A stretch of 33,007 bases of DNA from Clostridia bacterium (GCA_017504945.1 JAFVQJ010000011.1:1-33007); one strand, 5' to 3'. Counted from the first letter of the stretch, positions 8,819 to 16,053 are shown. Numbers and translations are program-made. Notes: generated by a model from the letters alone, not told the origin.

Positions 8819-9634
8819 AAAATCAATATCACCGAAAATTTCTTTAAAGGCTTCCGGAAAGGGAGCCTTTAATTTTATTTTTTCGCCGCCTGGTAAGCAA
8901 AACTCCAAATATCCCATAAATAAAAGCTGATGCGGATATTTTTCCGATAAGCTGCCGTAAACCGAATCTCCGAGCAAGGCGTGGCCCATATGCGCCGTGT
9001 GAAGCCTTATCTGGTGAGTTCTTCCCGTTTCGAGATAAAAGCAAAGAAGCGAATATCCGTCTTTATATAAAAGCCGCCTGTATCTCGTAACGGCGCGCTT
9101 TCCCATATCGGAGATAACGCGCTTTACCGAACCGTCGTCGTATATCGGCGCGTCGATAACGCCATACTGATCGGTAACTCCCTCGCAAACACCGAAATAG
9201 AGCTTTTTCATGGTCTTTTTTACAGAAACGGCGTGGCTGTTTTTGGCAATTAAAACTATTCCCTCGGTATCCTTGTCGAGCCGATAAAGCGGACGGTAAA
9301 CGCCTGCTGAAAACTCGTCGCCGAGAGTTCCGCCGTCGCGATGCCCCTTTGATGAGTGAGTGGGCATATTCGAGGGCTTTAAAACGGCAATAACGTCCTC
9401 GTTTTCGAAAACGAGGGGGAGTAAGCCCGAAAATACGGGAGAGGGCTTTGCAAGAGTAACGGTAAAGGGCGCGCCATTTTTTACCGTATCGACGGTCCTT
9501 ACCGCTCTTCCCGATGCCACCATAGAAAAGGGATAACCTTTAAGCTCGGTTATTACCGAGCGTGAAAAGCCTTTGGAGAGAAGCAGCTTCTCAACCTTAA
9601 TATCCTCTTTTGCAATAAAAGTTAACTTTCTCAT
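8738..9634 (-). CDS. RluA-family pseudouridine synthase
   Basis: A 298-residue protein that isomerises uridine to pseudouridine in rRNA or tRNA. The catalytic block is YRLDKDTEGIVLIAK, with the Asp of the RLD motif as nucleophile. A second block, GRTHQIRLHTAHMGHALLGDSVYG, is also typical. The N-terminal 60 residues look like a degenerate S4-type RNA-binding region. The exact target (RluD-like or other) cannot be told. After IDFLLDLN there is a 25-residue tail encoded opposite the end of mutS2. A TATAAT box ends only six bases before the ATG, so the message may be leaderless; otherwise GAGGG 12 bases upstream is the ribosome site. Confidence 0.88.
   Translation of the reverse strand: MRKLTFIAKEDIKVEKLLLSKGFSRSVITELKGYPFSMVASGRAVRTVDTVKNGAPFTVTLAKPSPVFSGLLPLVFENEDVIAVLKPSNMPTHSSKGHRDGGTLGDEFSAGVYRPLYRLDKDTEGIVLIAKNSHAVSVKKTMKKLYFGVCEGVTDQYGVIDAPIYDDGSVKRVISDMGKRAVTRYRRLLYKDGYSLLCFYLETGRTHQIRLHTAHMGHALLGDSVYGSLSEKYPHQLLFMGYLEFCLPGGEKIKLKAPFPEAFKEIFGDIDFLLDLNEGNSVLAFAEGAEPEGADRGV
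8844..8883 (+). terminator. mutS2 terminator inside the convergent coding region
   Basis: A 9-bp stem (8844-8852 with 8864-8872) has an 11-nt loop and is followed by a T-rich tract. It lies 25 bases after the mutS2 stop. The same bases encode part of the pseudouridine synthase C-terminus on the other strand, so the stretch has two roles. Confidence 0.75.
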
Positions 9635-9640
9635 ACCATA

Positions 9641-9669
9641 ATTATACCCTCAAACAGAGAAAAAGACAA
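9641..9669 (-). promoter_or_regulatory. Promoter of the pseudouridine synthase gene
   Basis: On the minus strand TTGTCT (9664-9669) and TATAAT (9641-9646) are 17 bases apart. The expected transcription start falls on or next to the ATG at 9634. Confidence 0.6.
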
Positions 9670-9677
9670 TAAATTTA

Positions 9678-9706
9678 TTGCAATTTCGCCACTAAAGTGA
9701 TAAAAT
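9678..9706 (+). promoter_or_regulatory. Promoter of the O-acetylhomoserine sulfhydrylase gene
   Basis: TTGCAA (9678-9683) and TAAAAT (9701-9706) are 17 bases apart, and AAAGGAG and the ATG at 9737 follow. The leader is about 25 nt, too short for a SAM or T-box riboswitch. Confidence 0.6.
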
Positions 9707-9736
9707 ATAAAATAGCAATAATAAAGGAGTATTAAA

Positions 9737-11005
9737 ATGAGAATTGAAACGAAATGCATTCAGTCGGGCTATAAGCCTAAAAACGGCGAGCCGAGAATGC
9801 TTCCCATAACGCAGAGCACCACCTTTAAATACGACTCTACCGAGCATATGGGCAAGCTCTTTGCCCTTGAGGAGTCGGGCTATTTCTATACACGCCTTGC
9901 AAATCCCACCAACGACAGCGTCGCCGCCAAGATATGCGACCTTGAGGGCGGTTATGCGGCAATGCTCACCTCGTCGGGGCAGTCGGCAATGTTTTATTCG
10001 ATAATCAACATCTGCTCGGCGGGCGACCATTTCGTCTGCTCGGCAGAGATATACGGCGGAAGCCACAATCTTTTCGGCGTATCGCTTAAAAAGCTCGGAA
10101 TCGACGTTACCTTCATAAGCCCCGATTCCACCGAGGAGGAAATTGAGGCGGCAATAAAGGAAAACACCAAATGCCTCTACGGCGAAACGGTTGCAAATCC
10201 CGCCCTTTCGGTATTCGATATTGAAAAATGGGCGCGTGTTGCACACAGAAACGGTATTCCGCTTCTTGTGGATAACACCTTCCCCACACCCGTAAACTGC
10301 CGTCCTATCGAGTGGGGCGCCGATATAGTTATCCACTCCACCACCAAATATCTTGACGGACACGATATGGGCGTCGGCGGCTGTATAGTCGACAGCGGCA
10401 ACTTCGATTGGGAGGCTTCTGGCAAATTCCCCGGTCTTTGCACTCCCGATGCAAGCTATCACGGCGTGGTCTATACCAAGGATTTCGGCAAGGCAGCCTT
10501 TATCACCAAGGCAACGGCGCAGGTCATGAGAGATTTCGGCGCTATCCAGTCGCCCATGAACGCCTTTTTGTTAAATATCGGCATTGAAACGCTTGCACTG
10601 CGTATGGAGCGCCACTGCTTTAACGCGCAGAAGATTGCCGAATATCTTGAAAGCCATCCCAAGATAGCAAAGGTCACCTATCCCGGCTTAAAGAGCAATA
10701 AATACTACGACCTTGCACAGAAGTATATGCCGGGTGGCAGCTGCGGTGTCCTCACCTTCGAGGTAAAGGGCGATATGGCGGCAACCGTTAAGTTTATGGA
10801 TAGCTTAAAGCTTGCCATGATAGCCACTCACGTTGCTGACGCTCGCACCTGCGTGCTTCATCCCGCAAGCCACACTCACCGTCAGCTCTCTCCCTCCGAG
10901 AGAATAGCGGCAGGCGTTACCGACGGACTCATTCGCTTCTCGGTAGGTATTGAGAATTATCTCGATATCATCGAGGATCTGAAGCAGGCGCTTGAAAAGG
11001 TATAA
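9737..11005 (+). CDS. metY: O-acetylhomoserine sulfhydrylase / Cys-Met metabolism PLP enzyme
   Basis: A 422-residue PLP enzyme of the Cys/Met metabolism family. The length and the start RIETKCIQSGYKPKNGEPR fit O-acetylhomoserine sulfhydrylase, which makes homocysteine from O-acetylhomoserine and sulfide. The PLP lysine is K204 in HSTTKYLDGH. The blocks YTRLANPTN and TSSGQSA bind cofactor and substrate. The C-terminus has the ARTCVLHPASHTHRQ block and ends in RFSVGIE. Methionine gamma-lyase and cystathionine-type enzymes share the fold, so the specific reaction is less sure than the family. The gene is single, with its own promoter; its 3' end leads into hairpin array A. Confidence 0.85.
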   Translation: MRIETKCIQSGYKPKNGEPRMLPITQSTTFKYDSTEHMGKLFALEESGYFYTRLANPTNDSVAAKICDLEGGYAAMLTSSGQSAMFYSIINICSAGDHFVCSAEIYGGSHNLFGVSLKKLGIDVTFISPDSTEEEIEAAIKENTKCLYGETVANPALSVFDIEKWARVAHRNGIPLLVDNTFPTPVNCRPIEWGADIVIHSTTKYLDGHDMGVGGCIVDSGNFDWEASGKFPGLCTPDASYHGVVYTKDFGKAAFITKATAQVMRDFGAIQSPMNAFLLNIGIETLALRMERHCFNAQKIAEYLESHPKIAKVTYPGLKSNKYYDLAQKYMPGGSCGVLTFEVKGDMAATVKFMDSLKLAMIATHVADARTCVLHPASHTHRQLSPSERIAAGVTDGLIRFSVGIENYLDIIEDLKQALEKV

Positions 11006-11110
11006 AACAAAACCCCCGAAGAATGTGTGATGTTCTTAGCGGAGAAATAAGATAGGGGTATGGGCGCAGCCCGATGCATTTGTAAAACAAATGCGAAACT
11101 GGCAATAAAT

Positions 11111-11166
11111 ACAGAAAGAGAGAGTCATTCGGAAGCAAAATTCCGTAAGACTCTCTCTTTTTCTGT
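11111..11166. terminator. Terminator-like hairpin beside array A
   Basis: A 16-bp stem (11111-11126 with 11149-11166, two bases bulged) continues into an inner 5-bp stem (11130-11134 with 11141-11145). The 3' arm holds CTCTCTTTTT. It may be the working terminator of the plus-strand metabolic gene. A smaller hairpin lies at 11076-11094. Confidence 0.5.
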
Positions 11167-11174
11167 TGTCTATG

Positions 11175-11343
11175 AGTGATATTCTTTGCTTTCGCAAAGA
11201 GTGATATTGCCCTTGCGGACAGTGATATTGTTCGGCTACGCCTCACAGTGATATTCTATTCGCCCAGAAACTCGCGAAGCGAATACCACTCGGCGTAAGC
11301 CGAATATCACTGCGTAGCAATATCACTCGCCGTAGGCGAATAG
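11175..11343. repeat. Hairpin array A (AGTGATATT units)
   Basis: The 9-mer AGTGATATT occurs at 11175, 11200, 11221 and 11247, and its inverse AATATCACT at 11303 and 11319, with a variant AATACCACT at 11282. Between the units lie seven small palindromes with different stems, for example CTTTGC..GCAAAG and TCGCC..GGCGA. Read on the strand where the unit is AATATCACT, all seven loops are GNA or GNRA: GAAA, GCAA, GTA, GAA, GTAA, GTA, GTA. CTATTCGCC (11256-11264) pairs over a distance with 11335-11343. No gene is seen in 11006-11397. It is not a CRISPR: units are too short and the inserts are palindromes. Confidence 0.85.
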
Positions 11344-11397
11344 AACCGGCGTGATACTCCGATAAGAGTATCACGCCAACTCTTCGGGGGTTTATTT

Positions 11398-12975
11398 TTA
11401 TAATGTATTTACCGAAACGGTGTGATGCCAAGCGATAGGGTAGCTCTTTTTATCCAATATCTCGTCATCAAGCTCCTCAATATTTGTTATTTCGCCGTTT
11501 GAAAGCGAAATAAGCCTTTCCTTGCAGCTTTTTACCCTCTGCAACAGACCGCCCAGGCGAATATCCTGAACCTCAAAGCCGTGCGGCTTGTTTTCAAAAA
11601 ACCAAAGCTTCTTAAATGCGGCGTGAAAATCGGAAATGAGCTTTTCAAGCTTCTCGTAGTCGCAAATTACCGCTTTCAGAGCCGCTGCGTCCTTATTTGA
11701 ATAGGCGGCTCGCGTTTTTATTCCTATTCCCGCCTTTAAGGCAAGAAGCCTTGCAAGAGCGGCGTAGCTTTCAAAAAGATAAGAAAACCTTGTGTTTCTC
11801 TTTGCGGCGCCGTCAAGAGATGCGGCAAGCTCGCCGTAATAGCTCTCCTCGTCGCCGACACAGAGCTTATCGAGGAATCCGCTGAAGGGATCGTTGTATA
11901 AAAAGCGCTTGCTTGAATGCTTGTAGCTACCGTCAGACATGGGCTTGTCTATTCTGTCAAGCAGCATAAAATCGTCGTAATCACAGCCGACGGCATTTTT
12001 AAAGAGAAGCCTTGCCGACTCTTCGTTTCCGCCGCTTGCCATCTCGCCGACGGCAAAAAGTGAGGGGAGAATACAAAGCTTCGAGCACTCGGCGCCGTCG
12101 TCGCCCCAAACGGTGAAGAAGGTGTCTAAAACACCGTTGTCGTTGCAGGCACTTATTGCAACCTCCGAGTTCTTTATACTGTAAGCGTTATCGGGCGCAA
12201 ATGAGCCCCAGGTCCAAAGACCGCCCGCAAAAAGCACCCTTCTGTCAAAAGCCTGATTTGCCTTTATAAGACTGTCGTAGCGGTTGTAATCGGAGGAATA
12301 ATAGTCCCAATAGACGAGCGAAACGCTTTCGGGAACCGACGCCTTTTTTGCAATATCGGAAAAATTATCGAGCTTAAACTGGTTGTCTGCGTTGAGGGCG
12401 AGCTTGCAGAACATATCGCTCCATATCATCGGCTCAAAGCCGTATTTCTTGCAGATATCGCAGACCTTGTGAAGATGACCGTTAATAACGTCAAACCGGT
12501 CCTTAATGCCGTGGAGCTTTTGATATTTACCCGTGCCGACTCTGTAAGCCTCGTCCATACCGATGTGGATCTTGCGGGTGGTATAGCACTCTGCAAGCGT
12601 TGATATCATATCCTCGATAAGACGGTAGGTCTTTTCATCGTCGATAAGCAAAATATCGTCGCAATCTATAATGTCGCCGTAGGCCTCTATGTGACGGAGC
12701 AGATTTTCAAGGTGAGCAAGAGTCTGAATGCAGGGGATAAGCTCAATACCTGCTTCGGCACAGTAGCGGTCAAGCTCCTTTATCTCCTCTTTCGAATATC
12801 TGCCTCTCAAATAGCCGAAATAGGGTTGATTGTTTACCTCGTAGGTATCCTCGGTGTAAAGCATAAGAGCGTTGTAGCCCGCCGCTTTCATAACATCTGC
12901 AAATTCCTTTACGGCTGAAACCTTCATAACTGCATTTCGTGAGCAGTCGAGCATAATTCCAAGCATATTTTTCAT
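11398..12975 (-). CDS. GH20-like beta-N-acetylhexosaminidase
   Basis: A 525-residue cytoplasmic protein with no signal peptide. The N-terminal half is a TIM barrel like family 20 glycoside hydrolases: GIMLDCSRNAVMKV at the start, LMLYTEDTYEV near residue 38, and the catalytic Asp-Glu pair D141-E142 in IHIGMDEAYRVG. Family 20 enzymes remove terminal GlcNAc or GalNAc with help from the substrate's acetamido group. The absence of a signal suggests it acts on imported sugars. The C-terminal 200 residues are mostly helical and not recognised. The ATG at 12975 follows GGAGG at seven bases. It faces the PLP-enzyme gene across array A. Confidence 0.75.
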   Translation of the reverse strand: MKNMLGIMLDCSRNAVMKVSAVKEFADVMKAAGYNALMLYTEDTYEVNNQPYFGYLRGRYSKEEIKELDRYCAEAGIELIPCIQTLAHLENLLRHIEAYGDIIDCDDILLIDDEKTYRLIEDMISTLAECYTTRKIHIGMDEAYRVGTGKYQKLHGIKDRFDVINGHLHKVCDICKKYGFEPMIWSDMFCKLALNADNQFKLDNFSDIAKKASVPESVSLVYWDYYSSDYNRYDSLIKANQAFDRRVLFAGGLWTWGSFAPDNAYSIKNSEVAISACNDNGVLDTFFTVWGDDGAECSKLCILPSLFAVGEMASGGNEESARLLFKNAVGCDYDDFMLLDRIDKPMSDGSYKHSSKRFLYNDPFSGFLDKLCVGDEESYYGELAASLDGAAKRNTRFSYLFESYAALARLLALKAGIGIKTRAAYSNKDAAALKAVICDYEKLEKLISDFHAAFKKLWFFENKPHGFEVQDIRLGGLLQRVKSCKERLISLSNGEITNIEELDDEILDKKSYPIAWHHTVSVNTL

Positions 12976-13001
12976 AACAGTCCTCCAAAGGTCTTTTTTA
13001 A

Positions 13002-13030
13002 ATCATATATCATATAATAATAAAAATCAA
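13002..13030 (-). promoter_or_regulatory. Promoter of the GH20-like gene
   Basis: On the minus strand TTGATT (13025-13030) and TATGAT (13002-13007) are 17 bases apart, in a very AT-rich stretch just after the ABC operon terminator. Confidence 0.5.
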
Positions 13031-13042
13031 GAAGAAAACAAA

Positions 13043-13072
13043 AAAACAGCAGGTCTTTTGACCTGCTGTTTT
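13043..13072 (-). terminator. Terminator of the amino-acid ABC operon
   Basis: A perfect 13-bp stem (13043-13055 with 13060-13072) has a 4-nt loop. On the minus strand the stem runs into a T tract. It follows the binding-protein gene by nine bases. Confidence 0.9.
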
Positions 13073-13081
13073 AAGCTTTGA

Positions 13082-13852
13082 TTATTCCTCTTCGGCATAC
13101 TGTGCTGCAAGACGGTCGATGGTGCCGTCATCGAGCATCTTCTGGAGAGAAGCGTTGATCTTGTTAAGAAGCTCGGTGTTGCCCTCTTTAACTGCAATAC
13201 CGTACTGCTCGCCCTCGAAGGCGTTGTTGTCAACAACGATCTTAAGACCGTCGGTCTCAGCAACGTATTTGTAAGCGGTGATAGAGTCGATAACAACGAC
13301 GTCGCACTTGTTGTTCTTGAGCTCGAGCATTGCATCGGGACCGTTTTTGAAAGCTTCGTAGCTGTATCCCTCGCCGAGCTTATCAACGGCAGTCTGACCG
13401 GTGTAGCCCTGGATAACTGCGATTCGCTGACCCTTCATATCCTCAGCCTTGGCGATGGTGGAATCTTCTCTTACTATCATAACCTGAGTGGCGTTGAAAT
13501 AGGGAATAGAGAAGTCGACCTCTTCCTCTTTTTCGGGGGTGATAGTCATACCTGCGATAACTGCATCGACCTGACCGTTTTCAAGAGCGAGAATAAGGGA
13601 GTCAAACCCCATGTTTACTATCTCTGCCTTGTAGCCGTTTTCGTCGCCTATCTGCTTTGCGATAGCGATGTCGATGCCGTCGAACTCGCCAATAACGCCC
13701 TTGCCGCCGGGAACGAACTCGAAGGGAGCGAATTCAGCGTTGGTGCCGAATTTGAGGGTAGGTCTGTTGTCAGGTGCGGTGCAGGCTGCAAATGCCGAAA
13801 CAAGAAGCATAGCAGCAACTGCGAGAAGAAGGATTCTTGCAAGCTTTTTCAT
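13082..13852 (-). CDS. Amino-acid ABC transporter, substrate-binding lipoprotein
   Basis: A 256-residue solute-binding protein of the polar amino-acid family (SBP_bac_3). The signal ends in the lipobox AFAAC (Cys24), so it is anchored on the outer face. The fold starts LKFGTNAEFAPFEF, and the ligand segment FDGIDIAIAKQIG with VIAGMTITPEKEEEVDFSIPYF is typical. The ligand is probably a polar amino acid such as arginine, glutamine or cystine, which sequence cannot settle. It is the third gene of the operon, 29 bases after the ATPase gene, with its own AAGGAG site. Confidence 0.92.
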   Translation of the reverse strand: MKKLARILLLAVAAMLLVSAFAACTAPDNRPTLKFGTNAEFAPFEFVPGGKGVIGEFDGIDIAIAKQIGDENGYKAEIVNMGFDSLILALENGQVDAVIAGMTITPEKEEEVDFSIPYFNATQVMIVREDSTIAKAEDMKGQRIAVIQGYTGQTAVDKLGEGYSYEAFKNGPDAMLELKNNKCDVVVIDSITAYKYVAETDGLKIVVDNNAFEGEQYGIAVKEGNTELLNKINASLQKMLDDGTIDRLAAQYAEEE

Positions 13853-13881
13853 AATTTTTTCTCCTTAAAAATATTTTTTTA

Positions 13882-14604
13882 TTATAAAACTTTGCTTAAG
13901 AAAAGTTTTGTGCGCTCGTTTTTGGGATCTCCGAATACCTCGTCGGGCGTGCCCTTTTCGACAATAACGCCGCCGTCCATAAACAAGATTCGGGTGCCGA
14001 CCTCTTTTGCAAAGCCCATTTCGTGAGTTACCACGACCATGGTCATACCGCTTTTCGCAAGGTTCTTCATAACCTCCAAGACCTCGCCTACCATTTCGGG
14101 ATCAAGCGCAGAGGTGGGCTCGTCGAAAAGAAGTATCTCGGGGTTCATTGCAAGCGCTCTCGCGATCGCGATACGCTGCTTCTGACCGCCCGAAAGCTGT
14201 GCGGGATAGGAGTCTGCCTTCTCGGCAAGTCCTACGACCTTTAAAAGCTCCATAGCTTTTTCTGCCGCCTGCTCCTTGGTCATAAGCTTAAGCTTGACGG
14301 GTGCAAGGGTGATGTTCTGCATTACGGTAAGATGGGGAAAAAGGTTGAAATGCTGGAAAACCATTCCCATCTTCTGACGCATTTTGTTAACGTCCACCTT
14401 CGGCTTGTTTATCTGCTCGCCGTCGATGAAGACCTCGCCCTTGTCGGGCTTTTCAAGAAGATTCAAACAGCGAAGGAAGGTGCTTTTTCCGCTTCCGGAG
14501 GGACCGATAACAACAACTACCTCGCCGTCGTTAATCTGCTCGTCGATACCGCGTAAAACCGCGTTATCGCCAAATTGCTTATAAAGACCTGTAACCTGTA
14601 TCAT
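13882..14604 (-). CDS. Amino-acid ABC transporter, ATP-binding protein
   Basis: A 240-residue ATPase of the polar amino-acid uptake type (GlnQ/ArtP-like). Walker A is GPSGSGKST (residues 34-42), the signature is LSGGQKQR, and Walker B runs [14 protein letters not shown]. The switch His is in [10 protein letters not shown]. Length is normal. It sits 15 bases after the permease gene with a GGGAGGA ribosome site and powers the same importer. Confidence 0.95.
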   Translation of the reverse strand: MIQVTGLYKQFGDNAVLRGIDEQINDGEVVVVIGPSGSGKSTFLRCLNLLEKPDKGEVFIDGEQINKPKVDVNKMRQKMGMVFQHFNLFPHLTVMQNITLAPVKLKLMTKEQAAEKAMELLKVVGLAEKADSYPAQLSGGQKQRIAIARALAMNPEILLFDEPTSALDPEMVGEVLEVMKNLAKSGMTMVVVTHEMGFAKEVGTRILFMDGGVIVEKGTPDEVFGDPKNERTKLFLSKVL

Positions 14605-14619
14605 ATCACGATCCTCCCT

Positions 14620-15351
14620 TTACCGTTGATCCGATTTCCTGAGCTTCTTTTCAATAAGCCCAAGCAAAAGTGTGAGGACCTTGATAATTACGAAGTAGAT
14701 TATCGCGGTGCCGATAAGCGGCATAAAGGCCTCAAGGGTAGCGGTCTTGATAAAATCGCCCGCCTTCTGAATATCAACGAGGCCGATATAACCAACGATA
14801 GCCGTTTCTTTAAGAAGGGTGATAAACTCGTTGCAAAGCGCGGGGAAGATATTTTTAATTGCCTGCGGGGCAACGATGCTCATCATAGTCTGTCTGGCGG
14901 AAAGACCGAGAGAGCGGCCCGCCTCCGTCTGACCCTTGTCAATAGAGAGGATGCCGCCTCTTATCGTTTCCGAAACGTATGCGCCGGAGTTTATTGCAAA
15001 TGCAATAGCGGCGATTATCCATTTCGCCCAATGGATATTTGCAAAAACGACGAAATAGATTATCATAAGCTGGGTAACCGAGGGGGTACCTCTGATAATG
15101 TCGGTGTAGATCTTGCCGAACAAGCGAAGCGGCTTGCTTTTTGAAAGATTGCAAAGAGCAATAAGGAAACCTATAATAACACCGAGTATGGCGGCAAAAA
15201 GAGTTATTTCCAGCGTTACGCCGATACCCTCGAGAAGCATAGTCCAACGGTCATTTCTGATAAAGCATTTTTCAAAGGTCTCGGCAACGTCGATGCCCCA
15301 CGCGACGATAGAAGCCCAAACGCCCTCGAACCATTTAATGATCTGCTCCAC
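14620..15351 (-). CDS. Amino-acid ABC transporter, permease
   Basis: A 243-residue membrane permease of the His/Glu/Gln/Arg class. It has the GVTLEITLFAAILGVIIG opening and the EAA-loop GRSLGLSARQTMMSIVAPQAI that docks the ATPase. The frame extends upstream to 15375, but the GTG at 15351 has AAAGGAGG seven bases before it and is the better start. A single permease gene suggests a homodimer. It is the first gene of the operon, under the promoter at 15404-15432. Confidence 0.92.
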   Translation of the reverse strand: MEQIIKWFEGVWASIVAWGIDVAETFEKCFIRNDRWTMLLEGIGVTLEITLFAAILGVIIGFLIALCNLSKSKPLRLFGKIYTDIIRGTPSVTQLMIIYFVVFANIHWAKWIIAAIAFAINSGAYVSETIRGGILSIDKGQTEAGRSLGLSARQTMMSIVAPQAIKNIFPALCNEFITLLKETAIVGYIGLVDIQKAGDFIKTATLEAFMPLIGTAIIYFVIIKVLTLLLGLIEKKLRKSDQR

Positions 15352-15403
15352 CTTACGACCTCCTTTTAAGTACAAAATGAAATGTATAATTATGTAATTA
15401 CAT

Positions 15404-15432
15404 ATTATATATTAAATTTATAAAAATGTCAA
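15404..15432 (-). promoter_or_regulatory. Consensus promoter of the amino-acid ABC operon
   Basis: On the minus strand a perfect TTGACA (15427-15432) and a perfect TATAAT (15404-15409) are 17 bases apart. Transcription should start near 15397, giving a leader of about 45 nt. A promoter this strong is usually held down by a repressor or feedback. Confidence 0.9.
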
Positions 15433-15475
15433 TAAATAATTTATTTTGACACCTTTTTGTGCCAAAATCAGCAGT

Positions 15476-15517
15476 TTTATGCATAAATTTATGCATATTT
15501 GGGATTTTATGCATAAA
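15476..15517. promoter_or_regulatory. Palindromic operator candidate, TTTATGCATAAA repeats
   Basis: TTTATGCATAAA occurs at 15476-15487 and 15506-15517, and a 10/12 match follows the first copy at 15488-15499. The first two form a 20-bp perfect palindrome (15478-15497). They lie 44-90 bases upstream of the -35 box of the ABC operon. Size and spacing recall ArgR/AhrC boxes (ATGAAT....ATTCAT), with one base changed per half, so an arginine-type regulator is possible but not shown. Confidence 0.55.
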
Positions 15518-15525
15518 GGAGGAGG

Positions 15526-15732
15526 GATGATATATCTATTCCCCAAACAAATCAAGGCATCAGCCTTGTATTTCATCCGCAACTTGTTGCGGTATATCAT
15601 CAATGCGAAGCATTGTATATCATCAAGCCGCAGGAGGATGCACGCTGGCGCGTGATGAGATACAAGGGCGGCTCGCCGCCCTTGATGATATCCACGACTG
15701 CGTCGTGATGATATGCCAAGCCTGCGGCTTGG
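15526..15732. repeat. Hairpin array B (GATGATAT units)
   Basis: The unit GATGATAT occurs at 15526, 15684 and 15707 and its inverse ATATCATC at 15594 and 15617, with worn copies near 15570 and 15654. Seven palindromes with unrelated stems separate them, at 15553-15568, 15577-15592, 15601-15615, 15641-15654, 15663-15684, 15693-15707 and 15716-15732. An 11-bp long-range pair (15624-15634 with 15721-15731) closes the right half. On the unit-oriented strand three loops are GNA (GAA, GCA, GCA); the other four are not. The unit order is mixed, so this copy looks rearranged compared with arrays A and C. Confidence 0.8.
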
Positions 15733-15735
15733 ATA

Positions 15736-15778
15736 AACAAAAAGAGAACTTTTGGTAGACAAAAGTTCTCTTTTTGTT
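15736..15778 (-). terminator. Terminator hairpin after the tRNA-like remnant
   Basis: A perfect 19-bp stem (15736-15754 with 15760-15778) has a 5-nt loop and A/T-rich arms. On the minus strand it directly follows the CCA-like end of the remnant, just as the hairpin at 15924-15957 follows tRNA-Ala. Confidence 0.8.
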
Positions 15779-15908
15779 GGTGGAGCCGGTGGGGATCGCA
15801 GTCCGCTTCGCGTACTAACGGCTCGGCTGAAAAGCCTCGCCAATTTCGTCTAAAAACGCGCACCCCGGCGCGTTTTTTACGCCGAAACCCTCTCGGGTTC
15901 GATCCCCA
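15778..15908 (-). other. tRNA-Ala-like 3'-end remnant with structured insert
   Basis: On the plus strand 15777-15798 matches 21 of 22 bases of the tRNA-Ala 3' end at 15959-15980 (T-arm half, acceptor strand, CCA). The 5' part of a tRNA is missing. In its place are several hairpins, including a 10-bp stem at 15852-15877 and a 5-bp stem at 15886-15899. TGGGGATCG (15790-15798) recurs inverted at 15900-15908, beside a GGTTCGATCCC T-loop sequence. It cannot be charged as a tRNA. It could be a tRNA-derived repeat, a worn second tRNA-Ala, or an integration scar. Confidence 0.6.
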
Positions 15909-15923
15909 AATTATCAAAAAAAT

Positions 15924-15957
15924 AAAAAACACAAAACCAAAAGGTTTTGTGTTTTTT
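15924..15957 (-). terminator. tRNA-Ala terminator
   Basis: A perfect 15-bp stem (15924-15938 with 15943-15957) has an AAAA loop on the plus strand. Read on the minus strand it ends in T residues. It starts three bases after the tRNA CCA. Confidence 0.9.
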
Positions 15958-15959
15958 AT

Positions 15960-16035
<76 letters not shown>

Positions 16036-16053
16036 AAATTATTTAGCATAATA

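Larger units (their letters stand above)
11010..11393. terminator. Split bidirectional terminator arms enclosing array A
   Basis: A 13-bp perfect inverted repeat (11010-11022 and 11381-11393; core CCCCCGAAG / CTTCGGGGG) flanks the whole gap between two convergent genes. T-rich tracts follow on both outer sides. It looks like a shared GC-rich terminator whose loop now holds about 358 bases, including array A. A hairpin with so long a loop may work poorly. Confidence 0.55.

Noticed and set aside
9635-9736. SAM riboswitch or T-box ahead of the O-acetylhomoserine sulfhydrylase gene
   Set aside because: The promoter lies within the gap and leaves a leader of only about 25 nt, with no conserved core.
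9692-10462. 256-residue minus-strand reading frame
   Set aside because: It is antisense to the well-supported PLP enzyme gene and overlaps its promoter.
11175-11343. CRISPR array
   Set aside because: The repeated units are only 8-9 bp, spacing varies from 21 to 26 bp, the inserts are palindromes, units invert half-way, and no cas gene is present.
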